In this document: piece by piece, positions 19,053-30,690 of the stretch
How positions within the stretch are numbered: the first letter of the stretch is position 1
How the letters are laid out: each line of letters starts with the position of its first letter
Assembly (NCBI RefSeq): GCF_047675955.1
Contig: NC_132913.1
Span: forward strand, 75,201,236 to 75,265,235
Direction: 5' to 3'
Source: Chlorocebus sabaeus
Taxonomy: Eukaryota > Chordata > Mammalia > Primates > Cercopithecidae
DNA: 64,000 nucleotides
Program-made: the position numbers and the translations under genes
The notes under the pieces: model-generated
The model's database searches: none
The model's input: only the letters and a program-made list of their open reading frames with translations
What the model was told of the DNA's origin: nothing

Positions 19053-19593
19053 TGAAAATAGATTTAGAAACTTAAAAACCTTTAAACTTAGAAGCTTAGA
19101 AACTTAGAGACTTAGAAATTTATAGACTTAGAAGCTTAGAAACTTAGAGACTTAGAAACTTAGAAGCTTAGAAAAGCCACACCAGGTGGTTATCTAAAAG
19201 CACCCACCCAACGACCAGGTGGCCATCTAAAGCACCCGCCTGATGTCCGTGTGGCTATCTAAAACACCCACCCATATTCCTGGAACTCAAACAGAAGAAC
19301 AAGTCCGGGAAATACCCCACGCGGGTTCAAACCAGGTTCAAACCAACCAATTAAAGTAAGACATCTCGCTCAGGCCATAACCTGCTCCAATCATCTTGCG
19401 CCTCAAGCTTTGTAAAATTTTGTGGTTTTTTCCTTTATAAACTGTCTGTAACAAGCATTCGGGGTCCTGTGGCCAACTTTGGACATAGGACCCTAGCGCG
19501 CTAGCAATAAATCTCTCCGCTGTGACTTCCGTGTCGAGTGGTCTCTCGCGGCGACCCCAGCCCAGGAAGGAATCTGAAAACTGGGTTCCTACA
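19053..19593 (+). repeat. 3' LTR
   Basis: 541 bp, TG...CA, and by reading base for base identical to the 5' LTR. It carries the same repeats (enhancer-like units at 19182-19273), TATA-like box (19433-19442) and AATAAA (19506-19511), which here serves 3' end formation. Confidence 0.97.
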
Positions 19594-19671
19594 ACCCCTG
19601 ACCTCAGAAGATCCACCAGCTTCAGCCTCCCAAAGTGCTGGGATTACAGGTATGAACCACCATGCCCCTCC
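19594..19671 (-). repeat. Antisense Alu, part 2, after the provirus
   Basis: The Alu resumes with the duplicated ACCC and CTGACCTCAG and ends ACCACCATGCCCCTCC. Together with 10782-11015 it is one full-length Alu. The Alu duplication (19672-19685) follows. Confidence 0.95.
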
Positions 19672-19685
19672 CACATTTAATTCTT

Positions 19686-22050
19686 AATGCTTAACTGCGA
19701 AAATGCACATTTTTGCAGTTAAGCATTAAAGTCTAATGGTCTGTTATTAAATATACCAGATATAACAACAATAAGCAAGTGTCAAATATAATGGAATAGT
19801 TGTGTTTCTGCCAATTTGTTTATTTTTGCCATCATTGTTGCTAATCTACAATTTGTTTCATAAATGGCTATTCCTTTTATAGGACAGTAAATATTTCAGA
19901 TACATTTGTTTGTTCCGAAAAGATTAAAAAAAAGACATAAAACAATTTCTTTGTTTAGATGTATCGAATAGCAGAGACATATATAAACAGCTAGCAGAAT
20001 CTTTTCTTAACTCAGATTACACTTTTGTATTATTTACTTATTTCTCTTAGTCAGTCGGGGCCCACATATTCCTTTTTCTATTACAGTTGGCTACATTTGC
20101 TTTTTCTGTTACCTTAATATTGAATGGAGAGCACTCCAAGAATAAGCTTACACTTTGTAAACATCTAAAACAAGAGGTAGAGCTGTGATCTAGCACCTGA
20201 AAAAACTGACTTCTAGACAGTCACTGTCTGCTCAGATGAGAATGAGAAAACCGTGTCCTGATCTTGAGCTAGAAATAACCTCCTGGTCACCTTACAAGTG
20301 TTTAATATTCTAACTAAAATTAAATATTATCAATGACTCCTGAAACTGACATTCCATGGGTAATAATGGAATGCTTAAATGTCAAATTCTGAATTAACCA
20401 TTTTATTATAAAATAGAGAATAAATCTGGCATGTAAGAAATGATTTAATTATTTTTCCTGGATATGAATAGGAATGGAATATCGATGGGGTGACCATATG
20501 TCCCATTTTCCCTGGGCCATTTCATGTTAATTATGATGTCCCAGTGTAAATATTAATAGTAATCCCTTTCACAAAATTCTCCCACCATGAATGATAAAAT
20601 ATATTCTTGACTCGTACTATGGACACAGACCTACACATTTTATCTGTCTCTCCTGAGTCTCTCAAGGCGTTTTCAATAATCCACACTCCGGAGAGATGTT
20701 CTCTTCAGATAAATTAAAAGTAGATTACATCACAAAGGTTAAATCATTTGTGTTGGATGCCTCTCCTTTGTCCTCCCAAGGCACCAGGCAACCCCTCTAA
20801 CTTAACAGAAGATTGGAATGACCTGCTAACTTACCTCTCTCCAACAACAAAATGTGAACCCAGTGATGTCTCATAAAAATATGAATAAAATAAATTGCAC
20901 TTTTATAGTTTAAACATGTAATTGTTTTTTACCTCATGGTTGTACAGGTTGCAAAGCCATTATCCTATTTGCTAGATATTGATTTTTTAATGTTAAATCT
21001 TTACCTCATGCTTGAGAAGAGAAAAGTCAATTGACTTTGTAATGTGTGTGCTATTTGTTTACTCTGCAGTGTTGCTGGGGTCTTTTTGAAATATTGACTT
21101 TCAAAGCAGAATTCTAAATATGTATAAATATTTAACCGGTCATTCTCCATTTCTTCAAAATAATTCACCTAGATGCTAAAATATTCCTTAACTTAAAATG
21201 GAAAAATAAGATGGCTGTTTAGAAATATTCACTCATTAAGTACAATTGCCAGAAGTGATGATTAGAATCTATACAGTAAATTAGATATGTCCCATTTGCA
21301 TATAAAAGAAAGCCATTTTTACTATTTGCCACACAATTACTAACTATATATCAGAGGAAACTGTGACACTGGCAGAATTTCACCCAGAAACTAATATTGC
21401 TAGGCAAATAAATTTTCTATATGAAAAAGAGGTCTTCAAAACACATTCATAAATATAAGAAACTTCAATTGAATTCTGTCATAAGACATAATTGAAAACA
21501 GAAAATTGCATCTTATTAAATCAAAAAAGATTATCACATGTATAAAATATAAAGACTAAGGTAATATATTTTCATTTTATCTTTGTTTCACAAGCTTGAA
21601 AATCTTTCAAAGTAGACAGACTTTTCTGGGACATTACCTGAACATCACAACACTATTGATTTCCTCTAGGTCTATAAAACAAGTACTAACCAAGTTTGAA
21701 ATAAGACTTTAATGCTACATGAATCACTTTCAGCTTTTCAAGTCATTGAATTCTCAATATGATACTTCATCACACTGTTACACAAAAGCTCTCAAACAGT
21801 GTTATGTATTGTTTTTATTTATGTTTTGTTTTATAATAGCACTCTGGGCTTTCCCAACTCAGGGGAGGTTTCTGTGACAGAATTAAAAGCTGAAGCAGCT
21901 TGGAAACAATGTTGACTTCCACCTTTAGTAAAAGTCTCCACTGAAGGTCTTTGGGCTGAGTAAAACTTGCTGATTATTTATTTTAGTTTGTAACATTATT
22001 TTAATGTGTGTTAAATATTAGGAGGCTCCCCATAAAAATCTGAATTCGGG
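19686..22050. other. AT-rich intergenic stretch, nothing recognised
   Basis: No frame above chance, no repeat family that I recognise, no RNA gene. Probably single-copy DNA. Confidence 0.55.
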
Positions 22051-22368
22051 GCTGGGCATGGTGGTTTATGCCTGTAATCCCAGTGCTGTGGGAGGCTGAG
22101 GTGGGAGGATCATTTGAGGCCACAAGTTCCAGTCCAGCCTGAGCAACATAGCCAGATCCTGTCCATACAATAAAATTAAAAAATTAACCGGGCATGGTGG
22201 TGTCCTTCTAGTCCCAGTTACTCCGGAGGCTGAGGCGAGGTAATAGTTACGACCCAGGTGTTGGAGGTTGCAGTGAGCTATAATCATGGCACTGTACTTC
22301 CGCTTGGGTGAGAGAACAAGATTCTGTCTCTCTACAAAAAAAAAAAATAAAAATAAAAATAAAAATAA
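22051..22368 (+). repeat. Alu, first of a head-to-tail pair
   Basis: A complete diverged dimeric Alu whose tail has become (AAAAT)n. A second Alu starts two bases later. Confidence 0.93.
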
Positions 22369-22370
22369 AA

Positions 22371-22671
22371 GACCGGGCATGGTGGCTCACTCCTGTAATC
22401 CCACCACTTTGGGAGGCCGAGGCGGGCAGATCACCTGAGCTTGGGAGTTTGAGACCAGCCTGACCAACATGGAGAAACCCTGTCTCTACTAAAAATACAA
22501 AATTAGCTGGGCGTGGTGGCACATGCCTGTGATCTCAGGTACTCGGGAGGCTGAGGCAGGAGAATCGCTTGAACCCAGGAGGTGGAGGTTGTGGTAAGCC
22601 GAGACTGCGCCATTGCACCCCAGCCTAGGCAATAAGAGCAAAATTTCTTCTCAAAAAAAAAAAAAAAAAAG
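22371..22671 (+). repeat. Alu, second of a head-to-tail pair
   Basis: A full-length Alu with an 18-bp A tail, less diverged than its neighbour. It appears to have inserted into the neighbour's A-rich tail. Confidence 0.93.
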
Positions 22672-23030
22672 TCTGGATTTAGATTATAAAAATTTCAGTG
22701 ACACTCGGCCCATGTTCTCAGGATGCGTCTGGCTGGAGCTGAGTATCAGCTGACCCTGTTCGCTGACTTATAATAGCTTACCATAGTCAACTCTAAGCCT
22801 ATGATAGGCATATATGTCCCATTATGGAATATGTAGGCATTTGCGGTTGTCAACCTTGGCCTTAGTTGATCCAGAAGCATTAGTTGTATGTTTCAGAAGG
22901 GAACAATTACCAGGGAGGAATAAGCGGAGATAGAGAGGGGCTGGTTTCTTCCTCAGTCTCAGGAAGAAGACAGCATTCTTGATTCTGAGCATAATGTGGC
23001 TCTGTACCCTCACTGACTGTGCCCCTGGCA
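22672..23030. other. Intergenic, nothing recognised
   Basis: No supported coding or RNA feature. A minus-strand open frame (22822-23133) has no recognisable motif. Confidence 0.5.
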
Positions 23031-23210
23031 GGGTTGCCAGACTTAACAAATAAAAAAGCAGGATATACAGTGAAATTTGAAATGCCAATAATGAATAATT
23101 TTTGTATAAGTATGTCCTATGTAATATTTTCAAATCATTATACTTTTAAAATTATGCCATTCATCTGAAATTCAAATTAAATGTGCCATTCTGGATTTTT
23201 CTGCAAGCCT
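23031..23210. repeat. MITE-like hairpin, about 75-bp arms
   Basis: The arm 23031-23110 (GGTTGCCAGACTTAACAAAT and on) matches the reverse complement of about 23138-23210 imperfectly, with shared AAATTTGAA, AATGCCA and TAATTTTT words. This is the build of a palindromic non-autonomous DNA transposon. I do not name the family. Confidence 0.55.
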
Positions 23211-23439
23211 AGCCCCAGGAGATTATCAAATTCTCAGAGAAAAATGGCAACATGATGCATCCATGGAGCCTGGATTTTAGGTACTGATGTTTTTCACGTT
23301 GCCAAAAGTTCTTATCCCAGGAAGAACTAAAATACGTGTCTTCAAAAGGCCATACAAACTTGAGAAATGAGGTTCTGATTAGTGAATATGATGATGTGAA
23401 TGAAGAAGAAAGGGAACTTTCCACATATTATCACCCAGA

Positions 23440-23920
23440 TTTCTCCATAGAAAGAGAACCAGTGGGATTTATCTCTCTCTCTATCTATAAAGAGATTGAT
23501 CAAATTATTATAAGGCATTGTTTCGCATGATTGTGGAGGCTGAGAGCACCATAATCTCCCCTCAGCTGGAGACCCAGAAAAGCTGGTTGTGTAACTGAAA
23601 TGCCTAAGAGCTAGAGAGCCAATGGTACAGATTCCAGTCTGGATCTAAAGTCTTGAGAGGCGGGATGGCTGAGGGCAGAAGATTGATATCCCAGCCTGAA
23701 AACAGGAAAAGACAGTAAAGTTTCTATTTGTTGTTTTATTCAGGTTTACGAGGCAAATCCACATTTGGGAGGACAAACTGCTTTGCTCAGTCTACAAATT
23801 CAAATGTTAATCTCATCCAGAAATGCCCTTACAGACACGCCCAAAACAATGTTTAACCAAATATCAGGGCATCTGATGGATCAACAAGTTGACATATAAA
23901 ATTACTGAGCACAACACATT
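23440..23920 (-). repeat. ERVL-type LTR (MLT2-like), second copy
   Basis: It shares order and wording with 7685-8122 (GATTGTGGAGGCTGAGA, ACAAACTGCTTTGCTCAGTC, TTGACATATAAAATTA). It contains a short CT/TA run in the usual place near the 3' side of the LTR. Confidence 0.65.
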
Positions 23921-24476
23921 TTCTAGGCACTTCTTTACAAAAAGATCCTATCCTTCCTTATCCAAGATAACAAGATTGAATTTCCTTCCCAGGAGAATGT
24001 GTCTGAATCAAATTTAATTTAATTAAAAAAAAGAAAAGAAACATTTCTTGTATACTTAAGTGTATATATGAAGAGATATATCTGCTGCAATGAAAATCTT
24101 ATCAAAAAGTACCTTTTCTATGAGGTTATCACAATTTCATATGCTGTAAATTTGTTCTGCTCCATAGAAACAATATTGTTCCATATACGATTTCAAATTT
24201 GATTGTGACACTAAGTGTCTTATCTCAGTATCTCAAACCTGTGAATCTTTTATATCATCTCCCATGAATGAGTCACACAAAACTCATTTTTTAAGTTTCC
24301 CAATCAAAAAAGAATCTTACTGACAATAATAAAGCTATATGCTTATTCAAAATTAAATGTATCAGGTTGGACAAATAAAATATAAAAAGAAAACAAATGT
24401 GTTGACATAAGACAAAGAAGTGCTATAAAGTCATACTGTATCACAGTCTAAAGCAATACTAAGCTAGCCATCTTTT
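23921..24476. other. AT-rich intergenic, nothing recognised
   Basis: No supported feature. Confidence 0.5.
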
Positions 24477-24777
24477 TTTTATTTTTATTTTTATTTTATT
24501 TTAATTTTTTTGAGATGGAGTCTTGCTCTGTCACCCAGGCTGGAGTGCAGTGATGCAATCTCAGCTCACTGCAAGCTCTGCCTATTGGGTTCACGTCATT
24601 CTCCTGCCTCAGCTTCCCGAGTAGCTGGGACTACAGGCGCCCGCCACCACGCCCGGCTAATTTTTTGTATTTTTCGTAGAGATGGAATTTCACCATGTTA
24701 GCCAGGATGGTCTCGATCTCCTGACCTCGTGATCTGCCTGCCTCTGCCTCCCAAAGTGCTGGGATTACAGGCGTGAA
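24477..24777 (-). repeat. Antisense Alu
   Basis: A T-rich tail complement is followed by GAGATGGAGTCTTGCTCTG through GGGATTACAGGCGTGAA. It ends 28 bp before an Alu in the opposite orientation. Confidence 0.94.
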
Positions 24778-24805
24778 TCTTTTGTTAGTGATAAGAAAAG
24801 AACAT

Positions 24806-25140
24806 CTGGCCCAGCGAGGTGGCTCACGCCTGTAATCTCAGCTGTTTGGGAGGCCGACGTGGTGGAGCACGAGGTCAGGAGATCAAGGCTGGTCTTGATC
24901 TTGATAATCAGTAATGTGTGAAACCTGTCTCTACCAAAGATACAAAAAAATTAGCCAGGTGTGGTGGCATGTGCCTGTAATCTCAACTACTCAGGAGGCG
25001 GAGGCAGGAGAACCTCTTGAACATGGGAGATGGAGGCTGCAGTAAGCCGAGATTGTGCCATTGCACTCTTGCTTGGGCAACAGGGAGAGACTCTGTCTCA
25101 AAAAAAAAAAGAACAACAACAACAAAAAAAAACAAAGAAA
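24806..25140 (+). repeat. Alu, forming an inverted pair with the previous one
   Basis: A dimeric Alu from GTGGCTCACGCCTGTAATC with an A-rich tail containing (CAA)n. Facing Alus this close can form hairpins and are often unstable or targets of A-to-I editing in transcripts. Confidence 0.92.
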
Positions 25141-25865
25141 GAAAAGAACATCTATAACATAGGAGGGATAATACTTCAATGTGCATTATGCTTCCTCAGT
25201 GTCTACAGGTACACACTCAGTTTAAGCAGAGAACACCTCCAAATAACGAATTACACACACTCAGGGTACAACAAAATACTCATATAATGAAATTTCATAT
25301 ATAAGTCAAGTGTTGACATATGTATGGGAAAAATGCATTCCTGGGGCTTTGTAAAATAGTTAATGCCTCTGAATTTAATTCCTTATGATATAAATGGTAA
25401 TTTATGGCCTTGCTTTGTTGAGCAGGTATCTTCTTGGGGCAGATAATGTAGTGGATTTACAAATCTAGAAATGGAATATTTTAAGCTAAAATTTAAAAAT
25501 ACATATATGCAAAAATGGCACAATTTTAAAGGGATTTATAAAGTCTCTCATGTAGCTTTTGAAACTAGCCATGATGTGTTATACAAAATCTCCTTAATTC
25601 TAAGTTGCACTTTTTTCTCATATTTAACATTTTTAAAATCAGGATTAGGCTTTTTGGTGAATGCATAAAATTTAGTGCTTATTTTTACCCTACAAAACTG
25701 TTATTAAATTGACAATATATCTTTAAAAATAAATGACTATTGTATTTAGGTTGCTTAATAGAATAATCACAAATTTATTAAGATTTAAAGAGGGGTTTAT
25801 TGATATCTAACGTCCTCAAAACATTATAGTCCTTAATTTTTTTCCTATTACAAAACACGTCTCTT
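25141..25865. other. AT-rich intergenic, nothing recognised
   Basis: No supported feature; small open frames lack motifs. Confidence 0.5.
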
Positions 25866-26172
25866 CTTTTTATTTTATTTTATTTTTGAGATGGAGTTTC
25901 ATTCTTGTCGCCCAGGCTGGAGTCCAATGGCATGATCTCGGCTCTCTGCAAACTCTGCCTCCCAGGTACAGGCAATTCTCCTGCCTCAGCCTCCCTAGTA
26001 GCTGGAATTACAGGCGCCCACCATCACATCCAGCTAATTTTTCTGCATTTTTAGTAGAGACAGGATTTCACTATGTTGGTCAGGCTGGTTTCGAACTCCT
26101 GACCTCAGGATCTGCCCACCTCGGCCTCCCAAAGTGCTGGGAAAGCAGGCATGAGCCACAGCGCCCAGCCTG
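25866..26172 (-). repeat. Antisense Alu
   Basis: TTTTGAGATGGAGTTTCATT through GGCATGAGCCACAGCGCCC, full length. The 95-codon frame over it (25886-26173) is Alu sequence. Confidence 0.94.
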
Positions 26173-27119
26173 AAACATGTCTCTTCTAATAAATTTCTGC
26201 ATCTGAGTAGATTTTTAGTCAGTTTTTATTGAGTGGGTCCCTATTCCAGGCTGGTTTGGGGGCCAAAATGCCAAAATGATGTCTGGTTTTCATTTGGAGA
26301 ACACGAAACCTGAAGCCTAGATCAAATTATCTTTAGGGAAGTAGAAAAAAATGCAGTCTACATTCTGATTCCATTTTTCATACCTGTTCTTTTTTTTCTA
26401 CCCAGGATGGCCAAGTTTGGATCCTTTTTTTTCAATCTGTATAAAATTAAGACATGTACATGCTATTTTGCTACATGGCTATACTGCTTAATGGTGAAGT
26501 CTGGGCTTTTAGCGTGTCCGTCATCTGACCAGTGTATGTTGTACTCTAGATATATTTTTACACATACTTTTGCTAAAAATGACTAGGAATGGTTGTCCTA
26601 ATAGGACCTATAAGATCCCTAAAATTAACTAGAACTAACATTTTTGAAGATTTGTTAATCTTATATAGTAGTTTAAATTATTCTATAACCAGCAATACAC
26701 TTAGAATTTAGGCACTCAAGAAATTAACAATGATAAATATTATCACAGATAATATTTCCCTTAGAAATATTTCTGGAACAAGTTGTGGTCCTCATGTTAT
26801 AGAGAATATTGTAGCTGCCACAAAATGATTTTGAAATTCCAAGGAAAGGGAGGGTACTCCTCCCCGGTGCTCAACTGCCACCCTAAGAACTCAAATTGAA
26901 AAAGGAAAATAATAATCAATAATACAATCAAACACATTTTTAAAAATTGACTGATGTTTAAAAAACAAAGGCAGGAAAGTAACACTTAGACGTAGTGCTG
27001 GTTATATGTTAACATATGCTAAGTGCAGGTTACTAGGAAGCTTCAGCCTGGAGCAAGCAATGTTAAGTCAGTATTATTCACATGCTTTCTCTCAAAATAG
27101 AAGAGAAAAAAAATGATTC
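26173..27119. other. Intergenic with an antisense L1 3'-end piece
   Basis: At 26440-26590, AATGGTGAAGTCTGGGCTTT and neighbours match the reverse complement of L1 3' UTR ends, as also seen at 36640-36860. The rest shows no supported feature. Confidence 0.4.
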
Positions 27120-27655
27120 AGTCTTAGGAGGGTGTCTGTGTTCAGGAATTTATCCATTTCTTCTAGGTTTTTTAACTTATGTGCATAGAAGTGTTTGTAG
27201 TATTCTCTGATGGTTCTTTGTGTTTCTGTAGGGCCTTTGGGGATATCCCCCCTATTCTGATTGTGTTTGTTTGAATCTTCTCTCTTTTCTTCTTTATTAG
27301 TCCAGTTAGTGATCTATCTATGTTACTAGTTTTTTCAAAAAACCAGCTCCTGGATTTGTTGATTTTTTGAAGGGATTTTTATGTCTCCATCTCCTTCAGT
27401 TCAGCTCTGATCTTGGTTATTTCTTATCTTCTGCTAGATTTGGGGTTTGTTTGCTCTTGGTTCTCTAGTTCTTTTAGTTGTGATGTTAAGTCATTAATTT
27501 GAGATCTTTCTACCTTGTTGATGTGGGAATTTAGGACCATACATTTCCATCTTAACACTTCTTTAGTTGTATCCCAGAGATTCTGGTACATTGTATCTTT
27601 GTTCTCATTAGTTTCGAAGAACTTCTTGATTCTTGCCTTAATTTCATTATTTACC
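27120..27655 (-). mobile_element. Inverted 5' part of an L1 (ORF2 segment)
   Basis: On the minus strand this encodes a decayed L1 ORF2 segment just upstream of the RT domain (an open piece at 27424-27657 shows SQINDLTSQLKELENQEQTN). The + strand L1 beginning at about 27661 takes up where this segment stops in ORF2. Inverted and forward parts therefore abut, the mark of twin priming. Confidence 0.88.
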
Positions 27656-28319
27656 AAGAGTCAATTGAGGCAATAACAAATAGCCTACCAACCAAAACAA
27701 GTCCAGGACCAGATTCACAGTTGAATACATCCAGAGGTATAGGTACAAAGAAGAACTGGTACAATTCCTACTCAAACTATTCCAAACTGAAAAGAAGGGA
27801 CTCTTCCCTAACTCATTCTATGAGGCCAGCATCATCCTGATACCAAAACATGGCAGAGATACAACAACAACAAAACAAAATACAAAACAAAAACTTTAGG
27901 CTAATATTCTTGATGAACATCAATGCAAAAAATCTTCAGCAAAGAGCTGGCAAATCAAATCCAGCAGCATATCAAAAAGGTACCCACCATGACCAAGTAG
28001 GGATAACCTGGATGTAAGGTTGATTCAACACGTGCAATTCAATAAATATGATTCATCACATAAACAGAACTAAAGACAAAAAACACATGATTATCTCAAC
28101 AGATGCAGAAAATGCCTTCAGTAAAATTTAACATTCCCTCATGTTAAAAACTCTCAGTAAACTAAGTATTGAAGGAACATACCTAAAAATATTAACAGCC
28201 ATATATGACAAACCCTCAGCCAAAATCATCTGAATGAGCAAAAAGCTGGTAACATTCCCCTTGAAAACCAGCACAAGACAAGGATTCCCTCTTTCACTAC
28301 TTTTATTCAACATAGTATT

Positions 28320-28334
28320 GAAAGTTCTGGCCAG
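28320..28334. repeat. Target-site duplication of the Alu inside the L1, left copy
   Basis: GAAAGTTCTGGCCAG recurs exactly at 28650-28664 after the Alu's A tail. Confidence 0.93.
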
Positions 28335-28338
28335 GGCA

Positions 28339-28649
28339 GGCCGGGTGCAGTGGCTGACGCCTGTAATCCCAGCACTTTGGGAGGCTGAGGCAGGTGGATC
28401 ACGAGGTCAGGAGAGCGAGACCATCCTGGCTAACACGGTGAAACCCTGTCTCTACTGAAAATAGTCAGGCATGCTGGCAGGCGCCTGTAGTCCCAGCTAT
28501 TCAGGAGACTGAGGCAGGAGACTGGCATGAACCCAGGAGACGGAGCTTGCAGAGAGCCGAAATCGCGCCACTGCACTCCAGCCTGGGCGACAGAGCTAGC
28601 GAGACTCCTTCTGAAAAGAAAAATTAAAAATTAAAAAAAAAAAAAAAAA
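28339..28649 (+). repeat. Alu inserted into the L1
   Basis: A full-length Alu (GGCCGGGTGCAGTGGCTGAC to an A tail) with a 15-bp target-site duplication, so it is younger than the L1. Confidence 0.95.
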
Positions 28650-30690
28650 GAAAGTTCTGGCCAGGTCAATCAGGCAAGAGAAAGAAATAAAGCATATTCT
28701 AATAGGAAGAGAGAAAGTTAAACTATCTTTGTTTGCAAATTATATGATCCTATATCTACAAAACCCCACGTCTCAGCGCCAAAAGCTTCTGAAACTGATA
28801 ACAACTTCAGCAAAGTCTCAGGATACAAAATCAATGCGCAAAATTTACGACCATTCCTATACACCAACAACAGTCAATTTGAGAGCTAAAATCGGGAATG
28901 AACTCCCATTCTCAATTGCCACAAAAAGAATTAAATACCTAGGAGTACAGCTAACCAGGGAGGTGAGAGATCTCTTCAAGAAAAACTAAAACCAGTGCTC
29001 AAAGAAATCAGAGGTGACCCAAACAAGTGGAAAAACATTCCATTCTCATGGATAGAAAGAATCTATATCATTAAAATGGCCTGATTGCTCAAAGCAATTT
29101 ATAGATTCAGTACTATTTCCATTAATCTACCATTGACATTCTTCACAGAATTAGAAAAAAAAACTATTTAGAATTCATATGGAACTGAAAAAGAGCCTGA
29201 ATAGCCAAGACAATCCTAAGCAAAAAGAAAAAAGCTGAATGTATCACACTACCCAACTTCAAACTCTACTACAAGGCTACAGTAACCAAAACAGCATGGT
29301 ACTGGTACAAGAACATACACATAGACCAATGGAACAAAATAGAGAAACCAAAAATAAGACCACACACCTACGATCAACTGATCTTCAGCAAACCTTTCCA
29401 AAACAAGCAATGGGTAAAGGATTCCCTATTTAATAAATTGTGCTGCAATAACTAGCTAGCCATATGCAGAAGATTGAAACTGGTCCCCTTCCTTATACCA
29501 TATACAAAAATCAACTCAAATGGAATAAAGACATAATGTAAAACCCCAAACTACAAAAAACCTAGAAGAAAATCTAGGCAATACCATTCAGGACATAGGC
29601 ACAGGCAAAGAATTTATGATGAGGATGCCAAAAGCAATTGCAACAAAAGCAAAAATTGACAAATGGAATCTAATTAAATTAGAGAACTTCTGCACAGCAA
29701 AAGAAACTATCATTAGAGTAAAAAGACAGCTCACAGAATGGGATAAAATTTTTGCAATGTACTCATCTGACAAAGGTCTAATATCCCACATCTACAAAGA
29801 ACATAAACAAAGTTAAAGAAAAAAAGCAAACTCCATTAAAAAGTGAGCAAAGGACATGAACAGACACTTCTCAAAAGAAGACATACATGTGGCCAAAAAT
29901 ATGTGAGAAAAAGCTCAGCAACACTGGTCATTAGAGAAATGCAAATCAAAACCACATGAGATACCATCTCACACCAGTCAGAATGGCTATTACTAAAAAG
30001 TCAGAAAAACAACAGATCCTGGTGAGGTTGTGGAGAAAAAACACTTTTACACTCCTTTTGGGAGTGTAAATTAGTTCAACCATTATGGAAGACTGCGTGG
30101 TGATTCCTCAAAGACCTAGAGGCAGAAATACCATTTGATCCAGCAATTCCATTACTAAGTCTATACCCAAAGGAATAGAAATCACTCTATTATAAAGATA
30201 TATGTACATGTATATTCCTTGCAGCAGCATTCACAATAGCAAAGACATAGAACCAACCCAAATGCCCATCAATCATAGACTGGATAAAGAAAATGTGGTA
30301 CATATACACCATGAAATACTATGTAGCCATAAAAAGGAATAAGGTTATTTCCTAAAAAGGAAAACTGGCTGCTGGAAGCCAGTATCCTCAGCACAGTGTT
30401 ATAGGAACAGAAAATCAAATACTGCATGTTCTCCCTTATAAGTGGTAGCTGAATAATGGACACAAGGACACACGATGGGGAACAACACACACTGGGGCCT
30501 GTGGGAGGGTGGGGGATAAGAGCGGGGAGAACATTCAGAAAGAATACCTAATGGATACTGGGCTTAATACCTAGGTGATGGGATGATCTGTACAGCTAAT
30601 CACCATGGCACATGTTTAACTATGTAACAAACCTGCACATACTGTACATGTACTCCCTGAACTTAAAATAAAATAAAAGAATGAAAACAG

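Larger units (their letters stand above)
11016..19593 (+). mobile_element. Young gammaretroviral (type C) provirus, 8578 bp
   Basis: Complete layout: LTR, primer-binding site, gag, in-phase pro-pol after a UAG, env in another frame, polypurine tract, LTR. By my reading the LTRs are identical over 541 bp. It has a 4-bp target-site duplication, TG...CA ends and intact gag and env. The pro-pol frame is broken by two TAG codons. Gag, Pol and Env all belong to the MLV/simian type C gammaretrovirus group; Gag and Pol strike me as closest to the PcEV/BaEV and PTERV1/CERV kind, which is inference. It sits antisense to its host Alu. With identical LTRs it is either a recent germline insertion or a copy homogenised by gene conversion. 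Confidence 0.97.
27661..30690 (+). mobile_element. L1 element, forward part: ORF2 to 3' end, decayed
   Basis: ORF2 reverse-transcriptase and C-terminal coding sequence is followed by a short 3' UTR (ACCTGCACATACTGTACATG) and an A-rich tail (about 30663-30690). Many stops and frameshifts break ORF2. At the RT active site, near 28730, the expected FADD reads FANY, so the enzyme is dead. An Alu interrupts it at 28339-28649. It looks like a primate-era L1PA/L1PB, judged from moderate divergence and intact order. Confidence 0.9.
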
